Shown here one piece after another: positions 17,439 through 26,621 of a DNA stretch of 41,366 nt. Below the pieces are notes generated by a model that was given only the letters and a program-made list of their open reading frames with translations, was not told the DNA's origin and ran no database searches. How positions within the stretch are numbered: the stretch's first letter is position 1; each line of letters starts with the position of its first letter. Origin of the DNA: an uncultured Candidatus Saccharibacteria bacterium (lineage in GTDB: Bacteria; Patescibacteriota; Saccharimonadia; Saccharimonadales; Saccharimonadaceae). The stretch covers positions 1 to 41,366 of the forward strand of contig CAMZHH010000006.1 of the NCBI GenBank assembly GCA_947306745.1. Direction: 5' to 3'. Position numbers and translations under genes: made by a program.

Positions 17439-18236
17439 TTATAGCCCTATCAACATCAACAGCACGTCGCGCTTCCCACGATCTTGCGCATCGCAAGTGG
17501 ACAATAATAAATATCTATCTCCTTCAATATTATTTCTATATTTTGCTTCTTTAAAAATTAAATCGACGGTAGAAATATTATTCTTACTATGCTCGACATC
17601 GTATACTTTTTGCTCAACTGCGGATATTAGCGCAAATGCTACAGTACGCAACTGATATTTGCTATCGCCAACATATAATTCACCTCCAGTATGCGCGTCG
17701 AAATAATTACGATCCGAAAATTTCGTTACGTCTGAAAACATTTTTCCATATCCCATTCGATGTCCATAAAGCACAGAGAATAAGTCACTAAAATCAGCCG
17801 CATTTCGATAATCTAAAAAGACGCTCCCCGCTGTCGCCCATTCTTTTTTATAATTTCTGGCCAAATAGTAATCATTATCCCCACCCTGCAAAATGGGATA
17901 ATTAATCCCCGTACCATCAACTCGAATCCATCCAATTACATCCTCATTTATCGTTTTTAATGCTTTAAAATCCAATTCTTTGTTATTATTTTCTGGTGCT
18001 AATTTTTCAATTTCCCGCGGTAAATCTGCACTATGCACAACAATCTGCGCATCCGTTAACAAATAACAGCAAATTATCACAATAAACAACGCCATTATTA
18101 CCGCAATCATTTCTCCAATTCGTAATAGCAATCGAATTCCCAGATAGCTTAAATCTCGCGCCCCCGCCAAAGCAGAACGGCGCGACCAATGATATCCTGT
18201 TCCCCATTGAAACGTCCTACTTCGCCATTCTTCCAT
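17439..18236 (-). CDS. Sortase, class B-like (start may be internal, near 18110)
   Basis: DVIGWIRVDGTGINYPILQGGDNDYYL...GSVFLDYRN, catalytic LYGHRM, LLLSTCDAQDRGKRDVLL (TLxTC and Arg). Confidence 0.88.
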   Translation of the reverse strand: MEEWRSRTFQWGTGYHWSRRSALAGARDLSYLGIRLLLRIGEMIAVIMALFIVIICCYLLTDAQIVVHSADLPREIEKLAPENNNKELDFKALKTINEDVIGWIRVDGTGINYPILQGGDNDYYLARNYKKEWATAGSVFLDYRNAADFSDLFSVLYGHRMGYGKMFSDVTKFSDRNYFDAHTGGELYVGDSKYQLRTVAFALISAVEQKVYDVEHSKNNISTVDLIFKEAKYRNNIEGDRYLLLSTCDAQDRGKRDVLLMLIGL

Positions 18237-18469
18237 ATCACCACGTCCTCCAAATTCGGCGCGAATAATCTTTCATAAAATACCAAATCACCATCACGCA
18301 AATCTGGCGCAAGCTGATTATTATTTATTCTTTTTACACCCATAGCCATACAAATAGCTAAGATACACATACTAACTATCAGCGCACGCCAGCCCAAACG
18401 CCACCACCGATATCCATATTTCCTGTTAATTTTCATTAACTTTTGCAGAAGCGACTTTGCGAATTGCAA
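18149..18469 (-). CDS. Signal peptidase I-like protein lacking the catalytic Ser (pilus SipA-like)
   Basis: TM then NNNQLAPDLRDGDLVFYERL...EDVVIWKNGEVGRF...IIGRAV; Ser of S-M-x-P is Gln here. Confidence 0.65.
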   Translation of the reverse strand: MQFAKSLLQKLMKINRKYGYRWWRLGWRALIVSMCILAICMAMGVKRINNNQLAPDLRDGDLVFYERLFAPNLEDVVIWKNGEVGRFNGEQDIIGRAVLLWRGREI

Positions 18470-19523
18470 ATATGCCAGCTATACAAATTCCTGCCAATAC
18501 CATAAATGGCCAACCCTTTGTAACAATACCAGTTAAGACACTAGCTTCTTTTTTGTTTACGAAGTTTACTTGGTTGTTATCGCTTAACGACTCCGGAGTA
18601 CTTATATTCGCCGTCTCCAGTACTGTCCCATTATTCGTATTCGTTTCTACATCATTAATCCATGCAGTATAGCCATCGTACAAATCTTCAACTACCGTAA
18701 ACGTTGCGCCAACCGGAATTTCCATTTCGTCCCCATTCGCGCCAATTAATGCAGTTTGTCCATGTTTTAAGTAAATATAATTATCATTACCAACTGTAAA
18801 CTGCGATAAAGTTTGAATGGTCTCACCGTTGTATTCTATACTTTCATCCTGACCAGAAATCGTAAACACATCACCATCACTTGCGCCATCAACAGTTACA
18901 CGAAACTTAAAATATTGATCTCTACGAGCTAAATTGCCTTCGACATTCTTCGTAATCTTCGCATATGTTAATACAGCTTCACTAGTGAACAATACGTCGC
19001 CTTTATCGCCGGTACCATTTTTCTTCGCCTGAAGCGACAAAGTCGGAATTAGTTTACCTGTCGGCGCGCCATTAGCATCCAACTCATTACGTACAGATAC
19101 GTAAATATGATATTTCGTCGAATCTATCGGATACGCACTAGCATTCGTACTGCCAGTTTCCGAAAGAATAAAAGTATAATCGCCTACTTCCGTGAAACCA
19201 ACGCCGCTTAGATCTAAGTAATTATTCGCAGCCGCATAGCCATCGAATGCAAAAGCATGATCGAATCTTACATAAATATCATCCGGCAATCCAGTTACTG
19301 TGGCGGGATTATCTGATGCTTCCTCGATTCCATAAGTAAAAGTATTTGTTACTTGATTCTTTAATCCCGTCAGACTGCGCTGAATCGTAATCGTTTGCGG
19401 ACTATCCGAATTGCTAGAAAGCGTTACTGGCGCTTCAATTGCACTTGCCATCCCGCCACCGCTCAAGAATGTTATCAATATTGTCGAAAATGTCAAAAAA
19501 CTCTCACGAATTTTACTTCGCAT
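18426..19523 (-). CDS. Sortase-anchored pilin-like protein (FctA/Spy0128-type isopeptide domains)
   Basis: Signal peptide, YAKITKNVEGN and E-box-like segments (FTYGIEEA, FTVVEDLYDGY), C-terminal NKKEASVLTGIVTKGWPFMVLAGICIAGIFAIRK sorting-like signal. Confidence 0.8.
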   Translation of the reverse strand: MRSKIRESFLTFSTILITFLSGGGMASAIEAPVTLSSNSDSPQTITIQRSLTGLKNQVTNTFTYGIEEASDNPATVTGLPDDIYVRFDHAFAFDGYAAANNYLDLSGVGFTEVGDYTFILSETGSTNASAYPIDSTKYHIYVSVRNELDANGAPTGKLIPTLSLQAKKNGTGDKGDVLFTSEAVLTYAKITKNVEGNLARRDQYFKFRVTVDGASDGDVFTISGQDESIEYNGETIQTLSQFTVGNDNYIYLKHGQTALIGANGDEMEIPVGATFTVVEDLYDGYTAWINDVETNTNNGTVLETANISTPESLSDNNQVNFVNKKEASVLTGIVTKGWPFMVLAGICIAGIFAIRKVASAKVNEN

Positions 19524-19658
19524 ACACCTCCTTATTTGTTTTTATTTTTGCCATCAAAAATATCACGTCACCATCGACTATTTCCTCCGTTAAAATTTAT
19601 ATATCACCAATAATATCGTCAATAACGGATTAGCCAAGCATAAGTTCAATATTTTTTG

Positions 19659-21281
19659 TTATTTTTTGACGGCTTTATCTGTTACGTCAAATTTTTCCAT
19701 ATACAAACCAAGCAATAGTCTCGTCTGCGAATAGAACGCACAGAATGACGAATATACAATCGCAATAATTGGCGAAATAATCCATTGAATCACCATGAAG
19801 ATTTTTTTGGTCTTTTTATAACGAGCTGGGCGAGGAGGTAATAATTTCAAAGACAATAAAATCGAAATCGAAAGCATACATGCCGCAAAAGTCTGAATAT
19901 AGCTTACGACCATCGGCAAGTTATGCGACAACAAATCGCGCGATTCTAGCTGGAACATCAAAGGCACCCAACCACCAAACGCTACAATCGGCGCAATTGC
20001 AGCCAAAGTAACGTGGCCATCTAACAATCGAATAAATTTCGGCACCAAACTCAAGTAACGCACCGTACGCTGCTTCGAGAACATATACGTACCAACATAG
20101 GCCACATCCGAAGCCCCATAATCCCAACGACGCAATTGCACCCATTGCGCCTTTAATGTCTTGAATAAACCTTTCGATAATACTGCGTCTTGATAAATAG
20201 GCGCGCGAATCGGCACCACATCATATACACCGTCAAAATAGAACAGTGAGCGCCAATATTGGTGTCCATCTTCCACAATCGTACGCGTGCTCCAAAAATT
20301 CATTTCCACAAGCGCATCAAGTGGCTGAGAGTGTGAAGCAAAGTTGCGCAAAACGTGTGGACGCATTGTACAAATTAAGTTCCAGAAAGAGTTTGTACAA
20401 GCCACCACGCGCGTTACTGCTGGTGCATCCCAAATATTATTCGTAAATAATGACACTGGCTGATAACTCAAACGTTTGCGATCTTCACGCACGATAAACT
20501 CATAGGCGACCTGATCGAAATAGCACGGATGTGGGCGATTATCGCAGTCCAAAGTCGTCACAATCACATCACCATAACGCAAACCACGCTTCTTTACATA
20601 TTCACTTAATACCCTACCTGCGTTAGTAATATTTCCACCTTTACCAACTACCTCTCCAGGAATATCTGCGGGGTGCTTCGCAAGAATAAAACCGCCAAAC
20701 TTCTTTTTGTAGTTCTTTTCCAAAACTTTAGCTACTTTTTCGGTTTCTGGACCGCCACGCTCTTCGTACGCAATTACGATAAACATTTGGTCTTTTGGAT
20801 AAGTCGTCTTTAAAACACTCTCCAAAGTAGGAGTTAAAACATCCAAAGTTTCGTTATACATCGTAATAATCACCGCATGATACACTTGGCTCGGCTTCGG
20901 GAAATAACCCTCCTCTGCCGCCGCCATCATGCAAAGATTATTCAAATGTACATCATACTGATATTCGTTCGATTTTCTACCTTTTAGGCGCGAATAACTA
21001 TCATTTGGATCCTCTAAATCTTCCAAACGCTTACGCCAATTGACCTTTACGCCCTTTTTTACGACTTTATAACCTTGAACCGTACGAAAAGCCACCCCAA
21101 TGGCCTTCACTAAACTCATAATTACAATCAAAAGCAAATATACCGAACCAGCAATTGGCGAAATAGCCGATAATACGACCAGCAAAATCACCATCCCATA
21201 ACTTAAGATACCAGGCAAAATCTCAAAAAAACGATACAGCGGCGTGCGCTTACCCGTAGGTATCTCTGTGACTTTTGACAT
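19659..21281 (-). CDS. Membrane glycosyltransferase family 2 (processive synthase-like)
   Basis: VIITMYNE, LDCDNRPHP (DxD), TIVEDGHQYW, QLRRWDYG (QxxRW), multiple TM helices. Confidence 0.88.
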   Translation of the reverse strand: MSKVTEIPTGKRTPLYRFFEILPGILSYGMVILLVVLSAISPIAGSVYLLLIVIMSLVKAIGVAFRTVQGYKVVKKGVKVNWRKRLEDLEDPNDSYSRLKGRKSNEYQYDVHLNNLCMMAAAEEGYFPKPSQVYHAVIITMYNETLDVLTPTLESVLKTTYPKDQMFIVIAYEERGGPETEKVAKVLEKNYKKKFGGFILAKHPADIPGEVVGKGGNITNAGRVLSEYVKKRGLRYGDVIVTTLDCDNRPHPCYFDQVAYEFIVREDRKRLSYQPVSLFTNNIWDAPAVTRVVACTNSFWNLICTMRPHVLRNFASHSQPLDALVEMNFWSTRTIVEDGHQYWRSLFYFDGVYDVVPIRAPIYQDAVLSKGLFKTLKAQWVQLRRWDYGASDVAYVGTYMFSKQRTVRYLSLVPKFIRLLDGHVTLAAIAPIVAFGGWVPLMFQLESRDLLSHNLPMVVSYIQTFAACMLSISILLSLKLLPPRPARYKKTKKIFMVIQWIISPIIAIVYSSFCAFYSQTRLLLGLYMEKFDVTDKAVKK

Positions 21282-21647
21282 TTATCCTTCTCCAATGATA
21301 CTCATCAGAAACTTAAGTGCTACCATAGTAATCACCATGCTGACACCCAAGAATAGGCGCGCGATATCCTTGCCACGCTTAGAGTATAATCTTGCACTTA
21401 ATAAATTGTGCCCAATCCCTAATACAACAGCTATGACCGAAAACGAAATCAAATACCACCAGTCACTCTGGGCGTAACCGTTATTAATATCTGAATAACG
21501 TGCCCAAACTTTAGGACGATTTGGATTCGAATTAATGATTGGCAACAAAAATAGCCAAACACTTAACGCAAATTGCGCCGCCATCCACCAAAATAGACCA
21601 CGATCTTTCTTGGCGATAGCCTTAAAATCTTCTGCTAACTCTTTCAT
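21282..21647 (-). CDS. Small multi-TM hypothetical protein
   Basis: Three hydrophobic segments; abuts the GT2 gene. Confidence 0.7.
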   Translation of the reverse strand: MKELAEDFKAIAKKDRGLFWWMAAQFALSVWLFLLPIINSNPNRPKVWARYSDINNGYAQSDWWYLISFSVIAVVLGIGHNLLSARLYSKRGKDIARLFLGVSMVITMVALKFLMSIIGEG

Positions 21648-21774
21648 AGCTTTGCATTATTTTACCATATAAGAGTAAAAAATGCGAATTAGCTCATGTT
21701 TAGCCCAACCTTAAATTTTAAGCTTACTTTCATGCTACTCCACTATTATTGCTAAGGTAAACAAGGAAAAATCT

Positions 21775-22362
21775 ATGAAACAAGCACTTAGAATTACACT
21801 TAATACTATAATGTCGGTCACAATCGTTTGTCTCGGTACGGCGGCCGGCTTTACCATTTATCAAGGATGCACAAACGAAAGCGCCGAAGATTCATCCACC
21901 GTACGGAACTTCCAAAATAAGAACATGCGCGGCAATCGTAATGAAAATAACCAAATGCCAAACAATAGCCAACAGCCACCGGAAATTCCAGACGGCGAAC
22001 AACCTAACGATGACCAACAATCGCCAGAAATTCCGAACAATGATTCAAACGACGATTCCGGTTCTGCTAGCGATAGACGTGGGCGTCGCAACAATTCAAG
22101 TGCCAATCAATCTTCGGTCATAGAAACAACAGCTACCGAAAGCGAGTCAGAAGACGACACGAAAAATACTCAAAACGACATTTCCGACAACGCACCAAAA
22201 CAATTCGAAGGCATTGACGGCCCTACATCAAAGAAAGATTTACTTCCATATTTTATCTGCGTAATCTGCGAAACGTTCGGCGCAACTGTTCTTCTCACTT
22301 ATCTAGTTATTTCGCGCTTCAATAAATGTAGCATCGTAGAATTAATGTCGAATAAAAAGTAA
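21775..22362 (+). CDS. Hypothetical protein: two TM segments flanking an Asn/Gln/Ser-rich linker
   Basis: ORF with AAGGA RBS; low-complexity centre. Confidence 0.7.
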   Translation: MKQALRITLNTIMSVTIVCLGTAAGFTIYQGCTNESAEDSSTVRNFQNKNMRGNRNENNQMPNNSQQPPEIPDGEQPNDDQQSPEIPNNDSNDDSGSASDRRGRRNNSSANQSSVIETTATESESEDDTKNTQNDISDNAPKQFEGIDGPTSKKDLLPYFICVICETFGATVLLTYLVISRFNKCSIVELMSNKK

Positions 22363-22384
22363 CTATTTCAAAAAAATAAAAGTA

Positions 22385-22404
22385 GCCGGTCCCTTTGGGC
22401 CGGC
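22385..22404 (-). terminator. Intrinsic terminator of the 22443-22916 gene
   Basis: GCCGGTCCCTTTGGGCCGGC followed by T-rich minus-strand tract. Confidence 0.7.
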
Positions 22405-22442
22405 ATTATTGTCAATCCGTCGGAAAAGTTAGAGTAAAAGCG

Positions 22443-22916
22443 TCAGTCGTAGTTACAAACTACACAGTCATAGGTGCCATACCATGCCCTATACGGGCAA
22501 AACAGGTTGCCGAGATGCAGAAGGTGATCAATTCCGCACCTGCTAGAGTCGGTAGCAACTACTACCACGAAGGTCTGATCCTCAATCTTCAGAACGGCGC
22601 ATCCCACCATCGTACCACGACCATCAAAGTCAATCGGATCGAAATGCTCTGCTCCATTGGCGATTTCTTTCAAGCAGCACTTGCAGTAGTCAATTACTGC
22701 CTGCCCTCTCAGAACATCGGTCCCATTCTCTTCGTCGATCGGGATTACGTCGGAGATGCCAACATCGATGTAGCCAATCTGGTCAGTCTGAAACCCCATC
22801 ACGATCGCAGCTCCATCAAGATGATGGTATGCCGCTTTCTCATGCAGGGCCTTAATCAACCCACTCACAATTTCCTTGGACTTCTCATGTTTCGCAAAGA
22901 TCTCGTCACTCTTCAT
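22443..22916 (-). CDS. Hypothetical protein
   Basis: Protein-like composition; TAAAAT -10, SD-like GTGAGGT/GGTGGA and terminator in the matching orientation. Confidence 0.7.
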   Translation of the reverse strand: MKSDEIFAKHEKSKEIVSGLIKALHEKAAYHHLDGAAIVMGFQTDQIGYIDVGISDVIPIDEENGTDVLRGQAVIDYCKCCLKEIANGAEHFDPIDFDGRGTMVGCAVLKIEDQTFVVVVATDSSRCGIDHLLHLGNLFCPYRAWYGTYDCVVCNYD

Positions 22917-23043
22917 ATTCCACCAACCTCACTTTCATCGAAAACTATTTTCCGTGACGCCAGAAAACATGACTATTTTACCATAAAAATACACAATTCG
23001 CAAGTTTTGTCTAGAAAATCTTGCTTTTGGTCCCAGAAATGAC

Positions 23044-23049
23044 TATAAT
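23044..23049 (+). promoter_or_regulatory. -10 box TATAAT of fur-znu operon
   Basis: gacTATAATaaaaat. Confidence 0.7.
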
Positions 23050-23055
23050 AAAAAT

Positions 23056-23070
23056 TGAAAATCATTTTCA
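23056..23070 (+). promoter_or_regulatory. Fur-family operator (7-1-7 palindrome)
   Basis: TGAAAAT-C-ATTTTCA perfect palindrome over the predicted start site, before the fur-family gene. Confidence 0.75.
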
Positions 23071-23088
23071 TTTTTGAAGAGGTGTGAA

Positions 23089-23490
23089 ATGGCAAATAAA
23101 AACCGTATATTAAACCGAAATTACGTCATGCAAATTGCGCAGAGTTTTTCTACTCCCTTCACCGCTAAGGATGTCGTAACGAAAATCGATGAAGAAGGAA
23201 ATCATCTCGGCGTCACTACAGTTTATCGAATTTTAAATGAGTTCGTAAACGACAGTCTACTCCGTAAAAATCTCGGCGAAAACAATACGGCAACTTTTAT
23301 CCACCTCGAAGAATGCGAAAACGAAAACCATGTCTATTTAGAGTGCCTTAATTGCCATAAAATTATCCATGTCGACTGTCGTCATTTTAACAATTTCCGC
23401 AAGCACGCATCGCATAAGCATGGTTTCACCATTACAAACTTTCAAATGACTATTCCAGGCTATTGTTCCGATTGTCAGGAGGCAAAATGA
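23089..23490 (+). CDS. Fur-family metalloregulator (Zur-like)
   Basis: GVTTVYRILNEFV winged helix, CLNC/CSDC Zn sites, VDCRHF; ATG at 23089 preferred over TTG at 23074. Confidence 0.92.
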   Translation: MANKNRILNRNYVMQIAQSFSTPFTAKDVVTKIDEEGNHLGVTTVYRILNEFVNDSLLRKNLGENNTATFIHLEECENENHVYLECLNCHKIIHVDCRHFNNFRKHASHKHGFTITNFQMTIPGYCSDCQEAK

Positions 23491-24386
23491 ATAAAAAACG
23501 CATCCTTCGCATCACTGTCCTCTGCATCGTAATTGTTCTTATTGGCTTATTATTGTTCATACCGCGCATTGCACCAAAAACCGATGACGGCAAAATAAAA
23601 ATCGTTTCCACGACTTTTCCGACCTATGATATCTCACGCGCCCTCGCCTACGGCCTTAGTGCAAATATTAAAATGCTCGTTAAGCCAGGCGTTGAAATCC
23701 ACGAGTACGATCCGTCTCCACAAGACATTATCGACGCGCAATCCGCCGACATCTTCATCTATATCGGCGGCGAATCCGACGCCTGGGTTGATAAAATCAA
23801 TTTCAGCGAAAATACATTAGTTATTAAGCTCATTGATGCCGTCAAAACCATCGCCGAGACAGACGATACCGATAAAATCGATGAGCACATTTGGACCTCC
23901 CCTACGAACTATCTTTCAATGCTCAGTTATGCTAAAAGCCAAATTAGCGCAAAATATCCAGAATTAAATACTGCTTTATATGATAATCTATCTATTTACG
24001 GCGAAACTATCCGCGATCTCGACCAACAATATCGCGAGGCAAAAATTACACAGCCAATCATCGTCGCCGATCGCTTCCCATTTCGCTATTTAGCCAAAGA
24101 ATATCAACTCGATTATATCGCCGCATTCCCTGGCTGTGCCGAACAGACCGAAGCCAATACTGAAACTATCGCAAAGATGATTGATACTGTTAAGAAAAAT
24201 CAGACACCTTACATTTATACTCTTGAAATGTCAAACACAAAAATCGCTCAAACTATCGTAGATGCCACCAATGTTAAGATTCGTACGCTTTACTCCGGCC
24301 ACAACCTTAGTCAAGACGACTTTAATTCTGGCACCACAATGGCCGTTATCTATGAACGCAATTTAAAGGCTCTTCAGGAAAGCTAA
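23487..24386 (+). CDS. Zn/Mn ABC transporter substrate-binding protein (ZnuA/TroA family), TM-anchored
   Basis: HEYDPSPQDI, DEHIWTSP, VADRFPFRYLAKEYQLDYIAAFPGC; ATGA overlap with regulator gene. Confidence 0.92.
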   Translation: MNKKRILRITVLCIVIVLIGLLLFIPRIAPKTDDGKIKIVSTTFPTYDISRALAYGLSANIKMLVKPGVEIHEYDPSPQDIIDAQSADIFIYIGGESDAWVDKINFSENTLVIKLIDAVKTIAETDDTDKIDEHIWTSPTNYLSMLSYAKSQISAKYPELNTALYDNLSIYGETIRDLDQQYREAKITQPIIVADRFPFRYLAKEYQLDYIAAFPGCAEQTEANTETIAKMIDTVKKNQTPYIYTLEMSNTKIAQTIVDATNVKIRTLYSGHNLSQDDFNSGTTMAVIYERNLKALQES

Positions 24387-25055
24387 ATGAGCATCGTTGA
24401 AGTAAAAAATCTGAGTTTTCATTATCACGATCATCCTGTTTTTGATAAGCTAAATTTCAAAGTCGACCGTGGAGATTTTCTCTGCATTGTAGGCCCAAAT
24501 GGCAGTGGCAAATCTACTCTACTAAAATGCCTCCTTGGATTAATCAAACCAACTTCAGGCACAATTAAATTTGGCGACAACTTAAAAGCAAACCAAATTG
24601 GTTATCTACCTCAGCATACCCAAATTCCAGCCAACTTCCCCGCATCGGTTATTGAAATTGTATCTTCCGGCGCGCTTAATCAAACTAAATTATTCCAACC
24701 ATATCCAAAAACTGTCATCAATAAAGCGCTTAAACAGCTCGATATCGAAAAACTTAAAAATCGGCCATATAGTCAATTATCTGGTGGCCAGCGCCAAAAA
24801 GTTCTCCTCGCCCGCGCAATCGTGGCCGCAAATGGGCTCCTAATCCTCGACGAACCGAGCAACAATCTCGACTATGATTCGAAGCGCAATTTCTATCAAA
24901 CGCTGACCAAATTAAATAAACAGTACGCCATCATTATGGTCACTCATGACCTCGATCACCACAACTTACTTGGCAATCACATTCTATCGCTCGACCATGA
25001 TGCTCCATTCTTTGGTAATACCGCAGAATATGTCAGGAGGGTCCATGCTCGCTAG
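24387..25055 (+). CDS. Zn/Mn ABC transporter ATP-binding protein (ZnuC-like)
   Basis: GPNGSGKSTL, LSGGQRQKVLLARA, LLILDEPSNNLD. Confidence 0.95.
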   Translation: MSIVEVKNLSFHYHDHPVFDKLNFKVDRGDFLCIVGPNGSGKSTLLKCLLGLIKPTSGTIKFGDNLKANQIGYLPQHTQIPANFPASVIEIVSSGALNQTKLFQPYPKTVINKALKQLDIEKLKNRPYSQLSGGQRQKVLLARAIVAANGLLILDEPSNNLDYDSKRNFYQTLTKLNKQYAIIMVTHDLDHHNLLGNHILSLDHDAPFFGNTAEYVRRVHAR

Positions 25056-25854
25056 TTTCTTTGAAATGATGCAGTATGATTTCATTCAGCGTGCTTTTAT
25101 TGCTGGATTGATTATTTCAATCTGCGCCGCGTTAATCGGTTCCAGCCTTGTATTACGCCGCCAATCAATGATTGGCGATGGACTATCGCATGTCGCTTTC
25201 GGAGCCGTCGCAATTGCAGTCGCATTTGGTTGGGCGCCAATCGAATTTTCAATTATTATTGCTATTATCGCTGCTTTTGCAATTCTTCGTATTAATGACA
25301 ACTCCAAAATTAATAGCGACGCAATTATTGCCGCATTATCCGCATCCGCGCTCGCCATTGGTACTTTCGTAGTTTCCGTAAAAGGCGTAAATATCGATTT
25401 AAATGCCTACTTATTTGGCAGCATCCTCGCCATTTCGACGCACGATCTTATTGTTTGCGCAATTCTTGGCGCGATTATTATTGCTGTTTTTACAATACTT
25501 CGACGCCAAATTTTCGCCATTACTTTTGATGAGGTATTTGCAAAATCCATCGGTATTAAAGTTAATACCTATCAGGGCATTCTAGCTATTCTTTGCGCAA
25601 TTACGATCGTAATTGGTATGAAAATGCTTGGCGCCCTCCTCATTTCTAGTCTCATTATTTTCCCATGCCTCAGTGCTATGCAATTTTCCAGAAACTACCG
25701 CCAAAACACTATCATTTCCGTCGCAATATCTGTCATATGCTTCATTATCGGCCTAGTCGCATCATACATATTCGCCACTCCAGCTGGCGCCTCCATCGTC
25801 CTTGTCAATTTGTGTGTATTTTTACTCTGTTTCATCTATAATAAACTTAGATGA
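25045..25854 (+). CDS. Zn/Mn ABC transporter permease (ZnuB-like)
   Basis: GSSLVLRRQSMIGDGLSHVAFGAVA and multi-TM; AGGAGG before the internal ATG at 25045. Confidence 0.95.
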   Translation: MLASFFEMMQYDFIQRAFIAGLIISICAALIGSSLVLRRQSMIGDGLSHVAFGAVAIAVAFGWAPIEFSIIIAIIAAFAILRINDNSKINSDAIIAALSASALAIGTFVVSVKGVNIDLNAYLFGSILAISTHDLIVCAILGAIIIAVFTILRRQIFAITFDEVFAKSIGIKVNTYQGILAILCAITIVIGMKMLGALLISSLIIFPCLSAMQFSRNYRQNTIISVAISVICFIIGLVASYIFATPAGASIVLVNLCVFLLCFIYNKLR

Positions 25855-26621
25855 AATTCCCAAAGACGATTCGCTATAAAAGCTTCGATCAAGATTTTGC
25901 CGAAACGCGCAACCAAGATTTTCACCTTCCCGAGAATTATCAATGGACACATAGTAATCCTTTTTATCGCTTTTTTGCGATGTGTTTTTATCCCATCGTC
26001 GTCTTATTTTCACTTTGCTATCTCAAATTAACGGCACATATCACAATCAAAAATCGCTACCTTCTCCGTCACGCCCGTGAAGGATACTTTCTATACGTCA
26101 ATCATACGCAGTGGTTCGGCGACGTCGTAAATCCTTTCGTGCTCACATTCGCTAAGCATCCTTACATTATTTGTAGCCCAGCTAATTTAGGCATACCAAT
26201 TATTGGCAAAGCATTACCAACGGCTGGCGCTTTACCAATTCCAGATAATCTTCACGATATGAAGAAACTTAATGACGCTATCGAAAAACGTATTAAGCAA
26301 AAGAAGGCCATCGTTGTATATCCAGAAAGTCACATGTGGCCATATTATACAGGCGTACGCCCATTCAATCCCGCCGCCTTTCATTATCCAGCCAAATTAC
26401 ATACACCAATCTACGTCGCCACCACAACTTACAAAAAGAGTACTTATCCATGGCGTAAAAAACCAAAAATTACCATCTATATCGATGGACCATTCTATGA
26501 CGACGAAGATGCCCCACGCAAACAAAACATTAATGATTTAATGCGCTACGTACAGCTAACTATGAAACGTCGCTGCAAACATAGCACTTACGAATATATT
26601 AAATATAAACAGAAATCTTAA
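25851..26621 (+). CDS. PlsC-like acyltransferase
   Basis: YVNHTQWFGDVVNPF, IICSPANLGIPIIGKALPTAGALPIPD, VVYPESHMWPYY. Confidence 0.82.
   Translation: MKFPKTIRYKSFDQDFAETRNQDFHLPENYQWTHSNPFYRFFAMCFYPIVVLFSLCYLKLTAHITIKNRYLLRHAREGYFLYVNHTQWFGDVVNPFVLTFAKHPYIICSPANLGIPIIGKALPTAGALPIPDNLHDMKKLNDAIEKRIKQKKAIVVYPESHMWPYYTGVRPFNPAAFHYPAKLHTPIYVATTTYKKSTYPWRKKPKITIYIDGPFYDDEDAPRKQNINDLMRYVQLTMKRRCKHSTYEYIKYKQKS

Noticed and set aside
22395-23042. 215-aa + strand ORF
   Set aside because: Overlaps the more protein-like minus ORF 22443-22916, which has matching promoter, SD and terminator; it would also run into the fur promoter.
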